This document shows positions 25,379-36,552 of a stretch of 64,000 nt of DNA, in pieces. Positions within the stretch are counted from its first letter, which is position 1. Each line of letters opens with the position of its first letter. The notes beneath the pieces were generated by a model. That model saw only the letters and a program-made list of their open reading frames with translations. It was not told the origin of the DNA and did not search any database. Source of the stretch: an uncultured Bartonella sp. (GTDB lineage Bacteria; Pseudomonadota; Alphaproteobacteria; Rhizobiales; Rhizobiaceae); NCBI GenBank assembly GCA_946478665.1, contig CAMLCZ010000001.1, positions 1 through 64,000 on the forward strand. Direction: 5' to 3'. Position numbers and translations under genes: made by a program.

Positions 25379-27661
25379 TCATCTGCGCCTATTACGAGGA
25401 AACCTTTTGATATGCCGGCTATCACGCTTGGTTTTATGGTAAGAAACAGGTGAAAACGGTAAAGTATGAGGAGAACTCAACACCTCAAAGCGTAGCGCTC
25501 CTGCAATAGGCATTGCTTCAATCAGTTTTACTTCGACATTATCACCAAGTTGATATCCCCGATGCGTCCGATCCCCGATCAGGGCATGACGTGCTTCGTC
25601 AAAAAGATAGTAATCTGATGACAAGGTGGATATTGGAGCAAAACCGTCGGCGCCCAATTTATCCAGAGAAATGAACAAACCAGCTTTGGTTACACCAGAA
25701 ATTTTTCCTGTGAACGTTGCGCCAATTTTGTCTGCCAAGAAATGTGCGATTAACCGGTCGATAGTCTCTCGCTCAGCGGCCATCGCACGTCTTTCGGTAA
25801 GAGATATTGATGCTGCAATCTCTTCAAGATCACGTTCCTGCTCATCACTAAGACCATCATTACCAAGTTTTAGTGCTTTAATAAGAGCGCGATGCACAAT
25901 AAGATCTGCATAACGGCGGATCGGAGACGTGAAATGCGCGTAGTTGCGTAGATTTAAGCCGAAATGTCCAATATTTTCCGGTGCATATTCAGCTTGTGAT
26001 TGGGAACGCAAAACAACCTGGTTCACCAGATCCTGTTGATCTGTCCCTTCAACTTTAGCCAAAATTGCATTCATTCTTTCTGGCGTCAGCTCACTGTTAC
26101 GGGCAAGGGATAGCCCTAAAGAATGTAAAAATTCACGCAGTGCTTCCTGTTTCGCCATAGAAGGTTGATCATGCACACGGAAAATGAGGGGTTGCTGCTT
26201 GGACTTTAACGTTTCTGCAGCTGCAACATTTGCCTGAATCATAAATTCTTCAATAAGGCGATGGGCATCTAAACGTGGTGGTACGACCACCTCTTTAACA
26301 CGTCCGTCATCGTCGAGAATGATTTTCTTTTCTGGTAAATCCAATTCCAGAGGTTGTCGCCGGTCACGCGCTATCTTCAAAATTCGATAAGCTTCCCACA
26401 ATGGTTTAAGGACATTTGTCAGAATAGGTGCCGTTTTTTCGTCTGGTTTGCCATCAATAGCAGCTTGGCTTTGCTCATAAGATAATTTCGCAATGGATTT
26501 CATCAATATTCGATGAAACTTATGACTTCGTTTGTTGCCCTCTGCGTCATATATCATACGCACAGCCATAGCTGGTCTATCCTCTCCCTCTCGTAACGAA
26601 CAGAGATTATTGGATATTTGTTCTGGCAACATTGGAACAACGCGATCGGGGAAATAAACCGAATTTCCGCGCTTAAATGCTTCCTTATCAAGGGCGCTGC
26701 CATAACGCACATAATGGGCGACGTCAGCAATGGCGACGGTGACAATAACACCACCTTCATTTTCAGGATCAGTATCTATTTCGGCATACACGGCATCATC
26801 ATGATCCTTTGCATCTTTAGGATCAATGGTTACCAAAGGAAGATGTCGCCAATCTTCGCGTCCTTCGAGATTAACGGGCTTTGCCTTTTCAGCTTCTGCC
26901 AACACGTTTTCAGGAAAGATATAGGGGATATCGTGCGTGACAATAGCAATCATCGATAGCGCTTTTTCACTATCAACACGTCCAAGCACGTCTTTTACAA
27001 CGCCGCGTTTGAGGCCGTAATGATTGTCTCTGCCAACCTCGACTTCAACAAGGTCACCCTCTACCGCTTTCGATTGCGGAGGCATATCAACGATAAGTTC
27101 ACTTGCTTTTCTGTCGATCGGTGTCAATCGCCATTGGCCATTGTCTGCCTTACTCAACACGCCAATTGTTAATGGTTTTTTCCAGTCGATTTTTTTTATG
27201 GCACGGGCTGTATAAGGTGGGCCATCGGGTCTTTTATTACGAAAAATCTTTGCTAATACCCGATCTCCAACGCCAATAGTCGGGCCTCGTGTGTTCCGTG
27301 ATAGATGCATTTCCACCAATGGTGCATCATCACCATCCCATTCGACAGGTTTGGCAATAAAACCGCCGTCCTTATCTCTATTTTGGATATAGAGTAAGGT
27401 GACAGGCGGTAATGTATTTTTTGCAATAATTTTTTTGCGTTGTTTGGCGACGAGACCATCAGCTTTGAGTTCTCGCAATAACTCTTTGAGAAAAATACGT
27501 GAGTCGCCCTTGAGGTTAAACGCTTTTGCCAATTCACGCTTACCGGAAAGATGCGGATTTTCCTCTAAAAAAGAAAGAATTTCCTCTTTTGAAGGCAAAT
27601 GTGACTTTGCCTTACCCATTGAGGTTAAGGTACCGGTCTGTTTTTTATCATCCCGTTTCAA
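25379..27661 (-). CDS. rnr: ribonuclease R
   Basis: 3'-5' exoribonuclease that degrades structured RNA. The 760-residue product has an N-terminal winged helix (SKEEILSFLEENPHLSGKRE), cold-shock-like RNA-binding segments, the RNB catalytic domain (TIDPKDAKDHDDAVYAE with the metal-binding aspartates, SNNLCSLREGEDRPAMAVRM), an S1 domain (GATFTGKISGVTKAGLFISL), and a basic tail (HIKRFPRNRRR). It starts 3 bases after topA ends on the same strand, so both are likely one transcript with dprA and plsY upstream. Confidence 0.96.
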   Translation of the reverse strand: MKRDDKKQTGTLTSMGKAKSHLPSKEEILSFLEENPHLSGKRELAKAFNLKGDSRIFLKELLRELKADGLVAKQRKKIIAKNTLPPVTLLYIQNRDKDGGFIAKPVEWDGDDAPLVEMHLSRNTRGPTIGVGDRVLAKIFRNKRPDGPPYTARAIKKIDWKKPLTIGVLSKADNGQWRLTPIDRKASELIVDMPPQSKAVEGDLVEVEVGRDNHYGLKRGVVKDVLGRVDSEKALSMIAIVTHDIPYIFPENVLAEAEKAKPVNLEGREDWRHLPLVTIDPKDAKDHDDAVYAEIDTDPENEGGVIVTVAIADVAHYVRYGSALDKEAFKRGNSVYFPDRVVPMLPEQISNNLCSLREGEDRPAMAVRMIYDAEGNKRSHKFHRILMKSIAKLSYEQSQAAIDGKPDEKTAPILTNVLKPLWEAYRILKIARDRRQPLELDLPEKKIILDDDGRVKEVVVPPRLDAHRLIEEFMIQANVAAAETLKSKQQPLIFRVHDQPSMAKQEALREFLHSLGLSLARNSELTPERMNAILAKVEGTDQQDLVNQVVLRSQSQAEYAPENIGHFGLNLRNYAHFTSPIRRYADLIVHRALIKALKLGNDGLSDEQERDLEEIAASISLTERRAMAAERETIDRLIAHFLADKIGATFTGKISGVTKAGLFISLDKLGADGFAPISTLSSDYYLFDEARHALIGDRTHRGYQLGDNVEVKLIEAMPIAGALRFEVLSSPHTLPFSPVSYHKTKRDSRHIKRFPRNRRR

Positions 27662-27664
27662 AAA

Positions 27665-30265
27665 CTATTCTTCCTCTTTAGCTTTCGCCTTTTTTGCTGG
27701 CGCTTTCTTGGTTGCTGTCTTCTTTACAGTTGTTTTGCGGCCTTTTTTAGGTGCAGATGATTTTGCTGCAATGAGTTCCAATGCTTCTTCCAATGTAACC
27801 GATGCTGGATCTTTGCCTTTTGGTAAAGTCGCATTGATTTTTTCCCAATTTACATAGGGGCCGTAGCGTCCATCTCTAACCGTAACAGCGCCACCATCAG
27901 GGTGATCCCCCAATGTTGCAATTGCCTTTGGTGTTGCTGTGCGCCGACTTCCGCCTTTTGCCTGTTTTTCGGCAAGCACCGTTACTGCTCTGTTGATACC
28001 TATATCGAAAACTTCATCTGGTGTTTCTAAATTTGCATATTGACCGTCATGTGAAATATAGGGACCATAACGGCCAATGGAAGCCGTTATTGGCTTGCCC
28101 GTTTCAGGATGAAGGCCAACTTCGCGCGGTAAAGATAGAAGTGCAATGGCTTTTTCATAAGTCATTTCGGTTGGTAACCAACTTCTTGGGAGACCCGCAC
28201 GTTTTGCGTCTTTCCCTTCACCGCATTGCACATAAGGTCCAAAACGCCCTGTACGCAGAGTGATATCTTGTCCGGTCTGCGGATCTTGTCCAAGTACTGC
28301 CGGTTCATCAGGATTTTGTGCCTCACCTTCAGCACCAGATTCACTACCAAGTTGTCTTGTATATTTACACTCTGGGTAATTTGAACAGCCAACAAAAGCA
28401 CCATAGCGCCCAAGTTTTAGTGATAATTGACCGGCATGACAAAGCGGGCAGGAACGCGGATCGCTACCATCTTCTCTTGGAGGAAAAGCAAGTGGTGCCA
28501 AAGTTTCATTCAGGACATCAAGTACATTGCTTACGCGTAATTCCTTAATATCGGCAACAGATGCATTAAATGCGTCCCAGAATTCGCGTAAGACCTGTTT
28601 CCATGATAATTTTCCATCGGAAATAAGGTCAAGTTTTTCTTCAAGATCGGCTGTAAAGTCATATTCAACATAGCGATTGAAGAAGTTTTCCAAAAATGCC
28701 GTAACAATACGTCCCTTGGCTTGCGGTATAAGTTTACGTTTATCAATACTGACATAGTCGCGATCACGGAGCGTTCCTAAAGTCGAAGCATATGTTGATG
28801 GACGGCCAATGCCCAGTTCTTCAAGTTTTTTGATTAATGTTGCTTCAGAATAGCGGGCAGGTGGTTCCGTTGTGTGCTTTAAAGCATCAATGTTGATCTG
28901 CTTTAGGGACTCATTTGCCTGCATCTTTGGCAGCCGGACAGCATCGTCATCTTCGCTCGAATCTTCTTCGCGTTGATCGGTATATGCAGCTATGAAACCA
29001 TCAAATTGTATAACCGAGCCTGTTGCTCTTAAATTTGCATGGTCTGAGCCTCTAATAGCCTCAATTTCAACAGTCGTGCGTTCGATATCTGCTGGTGTCA
29101 TTTGGCTGGCAATGGCTCGCTTCCAGACAAGATCATAGAGTTTTGCCTGATCGCTATCCAGATATTGCCTAACACTATCGGGCGTGCGCATAAAATCTGT
29201 CGGACGGATAGCTTCGTGTGCCTCTTGGGCATTTTTAGCCTTTGTGGAATAAAAGCGCGGCTTTTCTGGCACGTAATTATTACCAAAAGTATCTTTAATC
29301 GCGGTGCGCGCAGCATCGATCGCTTCTGGAGCAATCTGGACACCGTCAGTACGCATATAGGTGATGAGACCAGTGGTTTCTCCACCAATATCAATGCCTT
29401 CATAGAGTTTTTGTGCTACTTGCATAGTGCGAGAAGCGGAAAAACCAAGTTTAGAAGATGCAGCCTGTTGTAGTGTCGATGTTGTAAAGGGCGGTGAAGG
29501 ATTACGTTTTGTCGGTTTTGCATCGACACTAAGTGTCCGAAAGTCTGCGCCTTGCAGCATAGAGCGAATTTCATCAGCTTGTTGTTGTGTCTTGATATCA
29601 AGTTTGGCCAGCTTTTTCTGGTTGAAGGTGGTGAGCTTAGCCAAAAACTGTTCATCATGCGATGTTGCCAATTTGGCTTCTACTGACCAATAATCTTCTC
29701 TTTTAAAACGTTCTATTTCCGACTCACGGTCGCATACCAAGCGTAGTGCAACCGACTGCACACGACCTGCAGATCGTGCACCCGGTAATTTCCTCCACAG
29801 GACTGGAGAAAGTGTAAAGCCAACCAGATAATCCAAAGCACGTCTTGCAAGATATGCATCGACAAGTGGCACATCGATATCTCTGGGGTGCGCCATTGCG
29901 TCCAATACGGCATGTTTGGTGATGGCGTTAAAGACAACACGTTTCACTGATTTGTCTTTTAAAGCTTTCTTCTGGCGCAAGACTTCCAACACATGCCAAG
30001 AAATTGCTTCACCTTCTCGATCAGGGTCGGTTGCTAAAATGAGACCGTCAGCGTCTTTCAACGCTTTTGTTATTTCACTCAGCCGCTTTGCAGCTGCAGT
30101 GCTCGTATCCCATTTCATAGAAAAATCTTCATCGGGAAGTACAGAACCATCTTTGGCCGGTAAATCGCGTACATGCCCAAAAGACGCTAGAACCTTATAA
30201 TTAGATCCTAGATATTTATTGATTGTTTTGGCTTTTGCCGGTGATTCGACGACAACAACATCCAT
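27665..30265 (-). CDS. topA: DNA topoisomerase I
   Basis: Type IA topoisomerase that relaxes negative supercoils. The 866-residue product has the TOPRIM domain (VVVESPAKAKTINKYLG, LATDPDREGEAISWH), the active-site tyrosine in TGLITYMRTDGVQIAPEAID, and GIGRPSTYASTLGTLRDRDY. A C-terminal zinc-ribbon repeat (CPLCHAGQLSLKLGRYGAFV, CSNYPECKYTRQLG) follows, then three further GRYGPY-type repeats and a lysine-rich tail (KKTATKKAPAKKAKAKEEE). Order dprA-topA-rnr is the usual rhizobial one. Confidence 0.97.
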   Translation of the reverse strand: MDVVVVESPAKAKTINKYLGSNYKVLASFGHVRDLPAKDGSVLPDEDFSMKWDTSTAAAKRLSEITKALKDADGLILATDPDREGEAISWHVLEVLRQKKALKDKSVKRVVFNAITKHAVLDAMAHPRDIDVPLVDAYLARRALDYLVGFTLSPVLWRKLPGARSAGRVQSVALRLVCDRESEIERFKREDYWSVEAKLATSHDEQFLAKLTTFNQKKLAKLDIKTQQQADEIRSMLQGADFRTLSVDAKPTKRNPSPPFTTSTLQQAASSKLGFSASRTMQVAQKLYEGIDIGGETTGLITYMRTDGVQIAPEAIDAARTAIKDTFGNNYVPEKPRFYSTKAKNAQEAHEAIRPTDFMRTPDSVRQYLDSDQAKLYDLVWKRAIASQMTPADIERTTVEIEAIRGSDHANLRATGSVIQFDGFIAAYTDQREEDSSEDDDAVRLPKMQANESLKQINIDALKHTTEPPARYSEATLIKKLEELGIGRPSTYASTLGTLRDRDYVSIDKRKLIPQAKGRIVTAFLENFFNRYVEYDFTADLEEKLDLISDGKLSWKQVLREFWDAFNASVADIKELRVSNVLDVLNETLAPLAFPPREDGSDPRSCPLCHAGQLSLKLGRYGAFVGCSNYPECKYTRQLGSESGAEGEAQNPDEPAVLGQDPQTGQDITLRTGRFGPYVQCGEGKDAKRAGLPRSWLPTEMTYEKAIALLSLPREVGLHPETGKPITASIGRYGPYISHDGQYANLETPDEVFDIGINRAVTVLAEKQAKGGSRRTATPKAIATLGDHPDGGAVTVRDGRYGPYVNWEKINATLPKGKDPASVTLEEALELIAAKSSAPKKGRKTTVKKTATKKAPAKKAKAKEEE

Positions 30266-30507
30266 AATGATATCTGCTTTTCTATATCAATAACCAAATT
30301 AAACTGCTTTCACATGAACAGCCAATGCGGTTTGGTCAAGGCTAAATCAAAAAAAAACTTATATTGCAACTAATGATTGCGAAAAATATAAATACACGTT
30401 AATATGGTGCTATTCCATTTGTAGGTCGCCATTTATAGGATGGGCTGGGAATAAAATTCGATTTCTTAGTTTTCTATGCTGGGATTTCATTTATTTAGGA
30501 AATTATT

Positions 30508-30681
30508 ATGTCAGATAACCGCTTAAAAGTTATTGGATATATTACAGATATGTCTCGGCAAATGAATACAATGGCACTTAATGCTAATGTGCCATTTCTT
30601 GCTTTTCTTTTGGATATGGTCGCCAAAGAGGGGCAAAATATGCTGAAGGGGGCTAATTCCAAGACGGAAAATCATCAATAG
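30508..30681 (+). CDS. conserved-looking 57-residue protein opposite the dprA 3' end
   Basis: Too short for the ORF track. ATG 30508 has a TTAGGAAAT site upstream and reads MSDNRLKVIGYITDMSRQMN then TMALNANVPFLAFLLDMVAK to TAG 30681. It is helical and non-random, like small cytoplasmic Rhizobiales proteins of the pattern Y-I-x-D-M-x-x-Q-[ML]. It is divergent from topA and overlaps the last 29 bases of dprA on the other strand. Function unknown. Confidence 0.6.
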   Translation: MSDNRLKVIGYITDMSRQMNTMALNANVPFLAFLLDMVAKEGQNMLKGANSKTENHQ

Positions 30682-31873
30682 CAAGCGATACAGCTCCGCC
30701 AGCGTGGCGAATGAGCTTGCCAGCAAGATCAAGTTCGACGAGGAGTAGGTAAATTTTATCGATCGGCACACCAGAGTGGAAGCAAAGGGTTTCTATGTCT
30801 ATCGGCGTTGTTGATAAGGCTGCTAAAACTGCTTTGCGGTCATTATCGTCTGTGTCATCGGTATCCGAACTGTTATTACCTTCAATGTTTTCTGTTATTA
30901 ACGGAATTTCTGGCTTATCAGGTGGTTTATCGGGAAAGATATTATCATCTACCTGTTCAAACAAATAGAGCTGTTTGTTGGGATTTTCTGGCGTAAGAGG
31001 CGTTAGTGTTTCGGCAATATCATTGGGATGGGTGACCAAAAGAGCGCCATCTTTGATAAGATTATTGGGGCCTGTGGCGCGTGGATCTAATGGTGATCCG
31101 GGAATGGCAAACACAATACGTCCAATGTCCGCCGCCAATCTGGCAGTAATGAGTGAACCCGATCGACTAGCAGCTTCAGCAACCAGAAGTCCTAATGAAA
31201 GGCCAGCTATAATTCGGTTTCTTCGTGGAAAATCCACCGCTCTTGGCTGCCAACCTAGCGGCATTTCGCTTATGATCGCGCCACCATTATCGAGAATATT
31301 GTTATAAAGGGACGTATTTTCTGGTGGATATATGCAATCTATACCACCAGCTAAAACAGCAATTGTGCCAGTTTTGAGACTTGCTTGATGTGCTACAGAA
31401 TCGATACCCCGTGCCAAACCGGATACAATGGCAAATCCCATTTCACCCAATTGATTCGCAAAAAGTGTTGTTATCTTTTTGCCAGATGCTGAAGCATTTC
31501 TTGAACCGACAATGCCAACAGATGGGCGTTGGAAAATATCGAGATTGCCTTTCACCGCTATAACGGGTGGGGGATTATCTGCCGTTCTTAGATAAGGTGG
31601 ATAATCAGGTTCGCCAACACAGACAAATTTTACGCCCATTTTTGCCGCAAGTTCCATCTCTTGTTCAGCCTCTTGCTTGCTGGCAATTCGGATGGATTTA
31701 TTGGCACCACCTCTCGCACTTAATTCAGGTAACGCCAATAAGGCTTTTTCAGCGGTTTTAAATTGTTGAATCAAACTCATAAAGGTGACTGCACCGACAT
31801 TTTCGCTTCGGATAAGTTGCAGCCAATGAAGCCGTTGATTTTCGGTCAGATAGATGCCTTTACGTTTCAACAT
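30653..31873 (-). CDS. dprA: DNA-processing protein DprA
   Basis: Loads RecA on incoming single-stranded DNA during transformation. The 406-residue product has an N-terminal helical domain (ENQRLHWLQLIRSENVGAVT), the Rossmann core (VGIVGSRNASASGKKITTLF, AIVSGLARGIDSVAHQASLK, FPRRNRIIAGLSLGLLVAEA, SGSLITARLAADIGR), and a C-terminal winged helix (TTPIDIETLCFHSGVPIDKI). The start overlaps the plsY stop (TAATG). Widely present in Rhizobiales even where natural competence is not known. Confidence 0.95.
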   Translation of the reverse strand: MLKRKGIYLTENQRLHWLQLIRSENVGAVTFMSLIQQFKTAEKALLALPELSARGGANKSIRIASKQEAEQEMELAAKMGVKFVCVGEPDYPPYLRTADNPPPVIAVKGNLDIFQRPSVGIVGSRNASASGKKITTLFANQLGEMGFAIVSGLARGIDSVAHQASLKTGTIAVLAGGIDCIYPPENTSLYNNILDNGGAIISEMPLGWQPRAVDFPRRNRIIAGLSLGLLVAEAASRSGSLITARLAADIGRIVFAIPGSPLDPRATGPNNLIKDGALLVTHPNDIAETLTPLTPENPNKQLYLFEQVDDNIFPDKPPDKPEIPLITENIEGNNSSDTDDTDDNDRKAVLAALSTTPIDIETLCFHSGVPIDKIYLLLVELDLAGKLIRHAGGAVSLAIDDFPSWN

Positions 31874-32511
31874 TATGATTTCTTCACACCAATTTTGCTT
31901 TCTTCGCCTTTTACAAGGCGCACAATGTTAGCTTGATGCTTAAGAATGACAATGACACTCATAACCGTTAGAACCAATGCAACAAGTTTAAAATGTATTC
32001 CTGGCATGAATACAAAAATAAAAATCGGTACAAAAATAACGGACAATAAGGCCGAAAGTGATGAATAACGGGTGATAAACGCGGTTAAAAGCCATATGCA
32101 AATAAATAGTATCGCAGCTGGCCAATAAAACCCGAAACAGATACCAAGATATGTCGCAACGCCTTTGCCGCCCTTGAATTTTAGCCACACAGGGTACAAA
32201 TGGCCAATAAATGCTCCAAAACCACCTAGCATGACAATAACATAATTGCCGTAAGCATTTGCAATTAAAGATGCAATATAAACTGCGACTGTACCTTTCA
32301 GCATATCGCATAACAATGTTAAGGCGGCGATCTTTTTGTTACCGGTTCGCAATACATTGGTCGCACCAATATTTCCCGAACCGATTTTGCGCACATCTCC
32401 CAATCCAGCAAAGTGGGTAAATATAAGCCCAAAAGGTATGGAGCCAATCATATAACAGACCAACAATGCAACCCACGATATCATTTGCGGAGATGTGGTT
32501 ATATCAGCCAT
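31873..32511 (-). CDS. plsY: glycerol-3-phosphate acyltransferase PlsY
   Basis: Inner-membrane enzyme that acylates glycerol-3-phosphate from acyl-phosphate in phospholipid synthesis. The 212-residue, five-helix protein has the three motifs: [34 protein letters not shown] and [14 protein letters not shown]. Lies between pyrC' and dprA in one minus-strand run with short gaps. Confidence 0.95.
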   Translation of the reverse strand: MADITTSPQMISWVALLVCYMIGSIPFGLIFTHFAGLGDVRKIGSGNIGATNVLRTGNKKIAALTLLCDMLKGTVAVYIASLIANAYGNYVIVMLGGFGAFIGHLYPVWLKFKGGKGVATYLGICFGFYWPAAILFICIWLLTAFITRYSSLSALLSVIFVPIFIFVFMPGIHFKLVALVLTVMSVIVILKHQANIVRLVKGEESKIGVKKS

Positions 32512-32534
32512 GAATTGTGACTTTCTAAAATAGA

Positions 32535-33824
32535 TTATTCGCTTTTGTATACGAGGCGGCCATTAACATAGGTTTTTAACACGCGGCCTTCAAAACGTGA
32601 GTTTTCATAAGGTGTGTTTTTAGAACGCGAATGTAACATATCCAAGGACAAAAGCCACGGTTCCTCCAAATCGACCAAAATGAAATCTGCTTTATGTCCC
32701 GGTTTTAAGGTACCTGCTTCGAGCCCTAAGAGCTTAGCTGGATTTGTTGACAGCAATTCAACAATACGCAACAACGAAAGAGAATCGTTATGGTAGAGAC
32801 GTAGTGCAGCAGCAAGCAAGGTCTCCAGACCAACAGCACCGGAAGCGGCATCTTCAAACGGCAACCGTTTGGTATCAGCATCTTGCGGATCATGACTTGA
32901 AACAATGATATCAACAATCCCGCTACGAACCGCTTCGACCATTGCTACGCGATCTTCTTCCGAGCGAAGAGGCGGTGATAGCCTGAAAAATGTACGATAT
33001 TCACCGATATCATTTTCATTCAATGCAAGGTGATTGATTGATACGCCAGCAGAAATATTTCCACCACGATCTTTTGCGACACGCACGGCATCTGCCGACA
33101 TTGCTGTTGATATTTGCGCTGCATGGTAGCGGCAATGTGTCAAGTTGGCCAGTCGTAAGTCACGTTCAAGCGGAATAACCTCAGCCTCTTTTGGCACGCC
33201 AGAAAGTCCCAACCAGCTTGCAAGTAGACCTGAATTCATAACGCCACTGCCGCCCAACCACTTATCTTGCGTTTCGTGCATGATTAATGCGTTGAAATCA
33301 CGTGCATATGTCATAGCTCTTTTTAATACAGAAGAATTTTCAAGTGTTTTACGACCTTCTGTAAATGCTATTGCACCTGATTCTTTAAGCAGGCCAAATT
33401 CAGTCATCTCTTGACCGTTAAGACCTTTGGTTATGGCTGCAGAAGGATAGACGTTAACTTTTGCGTTTTCATACGCAGTGCGCTTAACAAATTCCACCAG
33501 TGCAACATCATCGATAACAGGGTGCGTATCTGGCATCATAACAAAGGATGTTACACCTCCTGCCGCCGCAGATTGGCTGGCCGAAGCAATAGTCTCCCGA
33601 TATTCATTACCAGGTTCTCCAACATAAACGCGAGCATCGACAAGACCAGGCAATATTGCTTTTCCTTGAGCATCAATAACGTCTGCTCCTTCAGGACTGC
33701 CTTGATTAAGCGCATCTTTGCCAGCTGCTTTTATGATACCATTTTCAACAATAAGGGTGCCGATTTCATCTTTATTGCGTGAAGGATCAACAATACGCGC
33801 ATTTTGATACACAACGGAATTCAT
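32535..33824 (-). CDS. pyrC: dihydroorotase-like protein lacking catalytic residues (PyrC' / PyrX type)
   Basis: 429 residues of the dihydroorotase fold ([57 protein letters not shown]). The H-x-H metal-binding pair expected after GLVD is replaced (DARVYV), and the TDHAPH-type catalytic segment is SSHDPQ. I infer a non-catalytic pseudo-dihydroorotase, as known for the pyrBC' arrangement of pseudomonads, where it is needed to assemble active aspartate transcarbamoylase. It starts on the pyrB stop (TAATG overlap), which supports a complex with PyrB. An active PyrC should lie elsewhere in the genome. Confidence 0.85.
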   Translation of the reverse strand: MNSVVYQNARIVDPSRNKDEIGTLIVENGIIKAAGKDALNQGSPEGADVIDAQGKAILPGLVDARVYVGEPGNEYRETIASASQSAAAGGVTSFVMMPDTHPVIDDVALVEFVKRTAYENAKVNVYPSAAITKGLNGQEMTEFGLLKESGAIAFTEGRKTLENSSVLKRAMTYARDFNALIMHETQDKWLGGSGVMNSGLLASWLGLSGVPKEAEVIPLERDLRLANLTHCRYHAAQISTAMSADAVRVAKDRGGNISAGVSINHLALNENDIGEYRTFFRLSPPLRSEEDRVAMVEAVRSGIVDIIVSSHDPQDADTKRLPFEDAASGAVGLETLLAAALRLYHNDSLSLLRIVELLSTNPAKLLGLEAGTLKPGHKADFILVDLEEPWLLSLDMLHSRSKNTPYENSRFEGRVLKTYVNGRLVYKSE

Positions 33825-34816
33825 TATTTGTCTCCTTCTGTATCAGTTTTGCGAGGATCCAGCAGTGCTTCTATCACAGCCATTCTGACCGCTACTCCCA
33901 TTTCAACTTGTGTATGTATGACACTTTGTGGTCCATCGGCTATGTCGGACGCGATTTCAACGCCGCGATTGATTGGACCCGGATGCATAACGATGCAATC
34001 ATCTTTTGCTAGAGCCAATTTTTCTTTATCTAAACCATAAAAATGAAAATATTCACGGACGGAAGGGATAAAGGCTCCTGCCATTCTTTCCCTTTGAAGG
34101 CGAAGCATCATAATGACGTCAACGTCTTTCAGTCCTTCTTTCATATCGGTGAATACTTCAACACTCATGTCGGCGATTCCACTTGGCATTAATGTTGTTG
34201 GACCTATAACACGAACCCGCGCACCAAGAGCGTTAAGGCTAATGATGTTGGAGCGGGCAACACGTGAATGTAAAACATCGCCACATATTGCCACAGTCAA
34301 TCCCGCAATTGTTCCTTTTGCGCGGCGTATGGTCAATGCGTCAAGGAGAGCCTGTGTTGGATGTGCGTGCGCTCCGTCTCCAGCATTTACCACAGAACAG
34401 TCAACTTTTTGCGCCAGCAATGCTGCTGCACCTCCACAGCTATGCCGGATTACAAGAATATCGGGATGCATAGCATTCAACGTCATAGCGGTGTCTATTA
34501 ACGTTTCGCCTTTTTTGACAGAGGAGTTACCAACAGACATATTCATGACATCGGCACCCAGACGTTTTCCTGCCAATTCAAATGAGGATTGGGTACGTGT
34601 AGAATTTTCAAAAAAGAGATTAATTTGTGTTCGCCCCCGCATCGAAGACTTTTTCTTGTCAATTTGTCTTGATACTGCAACATTAGCGTCAGCTCTATCA
34701 AGTAAAATAGTTAGATCATGAGCCGTTAGCCCTTTGATTGCAAGCAAATGGCGGTGGGGAAAAATAGGAAAGGAAGAAGTTTGTGTCATGATAGATGTTT
34801 CCAATGCGTTCTTCAT
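33824..34816 (-). CDS. pyrB: aspartate carbamoyltransferase catalytic subunit
   Basis: Condenses carbamoyl phosphate and aspartate in pyrimidine synthesis. The 330-residue product has the carbamoyl phosphate motif [38 protein letters not shown], and [10 protein letters not shown] (aspartate binding). ATG 34816 starts [20 protein letters not shown]; the Met at residue 10 may be the true start. Overlaps the pseudo-dihydroorotase gene by the TAATG junction. It is divergent from the AidB-like gene. Confidence 0.95.
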   Translation of the reverse strand: MKNALETSIMTQTSSFPIFPHRHLLAIKGLTAHDLTILLDRADANVAVSRQIDKKKSSMRGRTQINLFFENSTRTQSSFELAGKRLGADVMNMSVGNSSVKKGETLIDTAMTLNAMHPDILVIRHSCGGAAALLAQKVDCSVVNAGDGAHAHPTQALLDALTIRRAKGTIAGLTVAICGDVLHSRVARSNIISLNALGARVRVIGPTTLMPSGIADMSVEVFTDMKEGLKDVDVIMMLRLQRERMAGAFIPSVREYFHFYGLDKEKLALAKDDCIVMHPGPINRGVEIASDIADGPQSVIHTQVEMGVAVRMAVIEALLDPRKTDTEGDK

Positions 34817-34923
34817 GAGACTATAACAAGCGTTGCTTTCTATGCAATGGCTGTTTTTAATCGTAAAAAAATCAAATGTCTGTAGTATAATTATTTTATA
34901 AAATTAAAAATAGGGACAAATTC

Positions 34924-36552
34924 GTGAGTGCTGCACCTTCTCAAAATCCAATTCGTAAAAATGCTTTTTTAGACGATGCCATTTTATTCCGATTTTCATC
35001 GTCTCTACCAACAACTCTGCTTGCCGGTTTTGAAGAGATTGGTGCATTTGTAGCAAGCAGAGAAGCACAGGATTTGGCAAGATTGGCAAATATTCATCGC
35101 CCAACGTTGAGGCGGGAAGACGAATGGGGAGATCCGACTCAGCAGTTGGAAATTCATCCTGCCTATCAGGCACTATTACGTCGTTCGCGCCAAATAGGGT
35201 TGTCGTCCTCTTTGTGGGAGCAAGGGGCGGCAGAAAACAGTGCGCGATATCAGGCTCGTGCTATTCGCCTATTTTTAATGGCTGGATTGGAAACAGGACA
35301 TCTTGACGAAGTAACACTGAACAGTGCCGCAATTGCAGCCTTGATTGGTGAAACAGAACTATTTTCGAAATGGAAAAATGCACTTCTTTCCAGACAATAT
35401 GATTATTCTTCGCGACCAATTTTTACCAAGAAATCTGCAGCGCTTACATTTGCGTTTGAAGATGCAAGGGATAATTTAACAGGTAGCACGCATATTGCTT
35501 CCGCCAGACATATATCTTTTGATGCTGCCAATGGACGGGATATCTATCAATTAAATGCTGTAAAAACATCGGTCATTAATCCGGTTGCCGATGGTTATCT
35601 TGTTACAGCAGAAATTGAGGGAGAAAAAAGCTGTTTTCTGGTTCCTCGCTTTCAGGATAACGGTGCGTTGAATGGCGATATATCGGTTGATTATCTCATT
35701 CATAGGGCTGGCGAATGTTCGGTTCCTGAGGGGCAGGTATCATTTCGCCAAAGTTACGGTTGGTTGATTGGACAAATAGGGCAGGGCGCAAAGGTTGTGC
35801 GTGATGTTGAAACGATGACCCGTTTTGATCAAGCCGTTATGTCAGCCGGTGTTTTGCACGCAGCATTACAAATCGGGGTAAATTATTTCAGACGCAATAA
35901 TGTAAGACAAACATTCTCGCCTCTTACAGAACGGGTATTTGCTGATCTCGCTTTAGATGTTGTTGCTGTGCAATGTTTAGTTATGCGCTTGGCACGCGCT
36001 TTTGATCATGCTGCTTCAAATCGTGGGGAAGCGGCGTTTGCCCGTATCATGACGCCCATTGTTGCGATGCATGTCAACCAGCTTGTTGTACCGGTTGTTG
36101 GTGAAATTATTGCACAGCTTGGCAAGCAATCATTCTTTGGTGATAGTCGCCTGTCGCGTATGTTACATGATGCGCCAAATCGGGCAATGAAAGACGCTGG
36201 CGGTAATGATCTTGTTATCGATACTATCCAGATAGCAGAAAAAGCACCTGGATTATTTCAGGGATTACTGGAAAAAATTGGTTTTGAAATAGGATCTGCA
36301 GGGCCAAAAACCATAGAGATATTGCAGGCTGCGGCGTATGTGGCGGCAAGCGACATAGGAGCAGGGCGGTTATTTGTCGAGCAAATGGCTTATGCGGGCG
36401 CGGCAGCGGCATTGAAGCAAATGGACATGGATCATGTTACGGCTGGGTATGTAGAAAGTAGACTTGGCGGGCAATGGCGTTCTTCTTACGGTATGCTCAG
36501 TGCACGCCATCATGCTGGTCATATATTGGATACGCTTTATCCGACAGTTTGA
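34924..36552 (+). CDS. AidB-like acyl-CoA dehydrogenase family protein
   Basis: 542 residues, the length of E. coli AidB (541). The opening ([20 protein letters not shown] and [20 protein letters not shown]) and the central acyl-CoA dehydrogenase helices ([20 protein letters not shown]) fit the family. The C-terminal half carries a helical domain that binds DNA in AidB. AidB is a flavoprotein of the adaptive response to alkylating agents whose enzymatic role is uncertain. The GTG start has an AGGGA site. It overlaps ruvX tail to tail by 16 bases. No ada or alkB is nearby. Confidence 0.85.
   Translation: MSAAPSQNPIRKNAFLDDAILFRFSSSLPTTLLAGFEEIGAFVASREAQDLARLANIHRPTLRREDEWGDPTQQLEIHPAYQALLRRSRQIGLSSSLWEQGAAENSARYQARAIRLFLMAGLETGHLDEVTLNSAAIAALIGETELFSKWKNALLSRQYDYSSRPIFTKKSAALTFAFEDARDNLTGSTHIASARHISFDAANGRDIYQLNAVKTSVINPVADGYLVTAEIEGEKSCFLVPRFQDNGALNGDISVDYLIHRAGECSVPEGQVSFRQSYGWLIGQIGQGAKVVRDVETMTRFDQAVMSAGVLHAALQIGVNYFRRNNVRQTFSPLTERVFADLALDVVAVQCLVMRLARAFDHAASNRGEAAFARIMTPIVAMHVNQLVVPVVGEIIAQLGKQSFFGDSRLSRMLHDAPNRAMKDAGGNDLVIDTIQIAEKAPGLFQGLLEKIGFEIGSAGPKTIEILQAAAYVAASDIGAGRLFVEQMAYAGAAAALKQMDMDHVTAGYVESRLGGQWRSSYGMLSARHHAGHILDTLYPTV

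Noticed and set aside
34113-34721. 202-residue forward ORF opposite pyrB
   Set aside because: It is a shadow of the strongly supported pyrB frame, with no start signal of its own.
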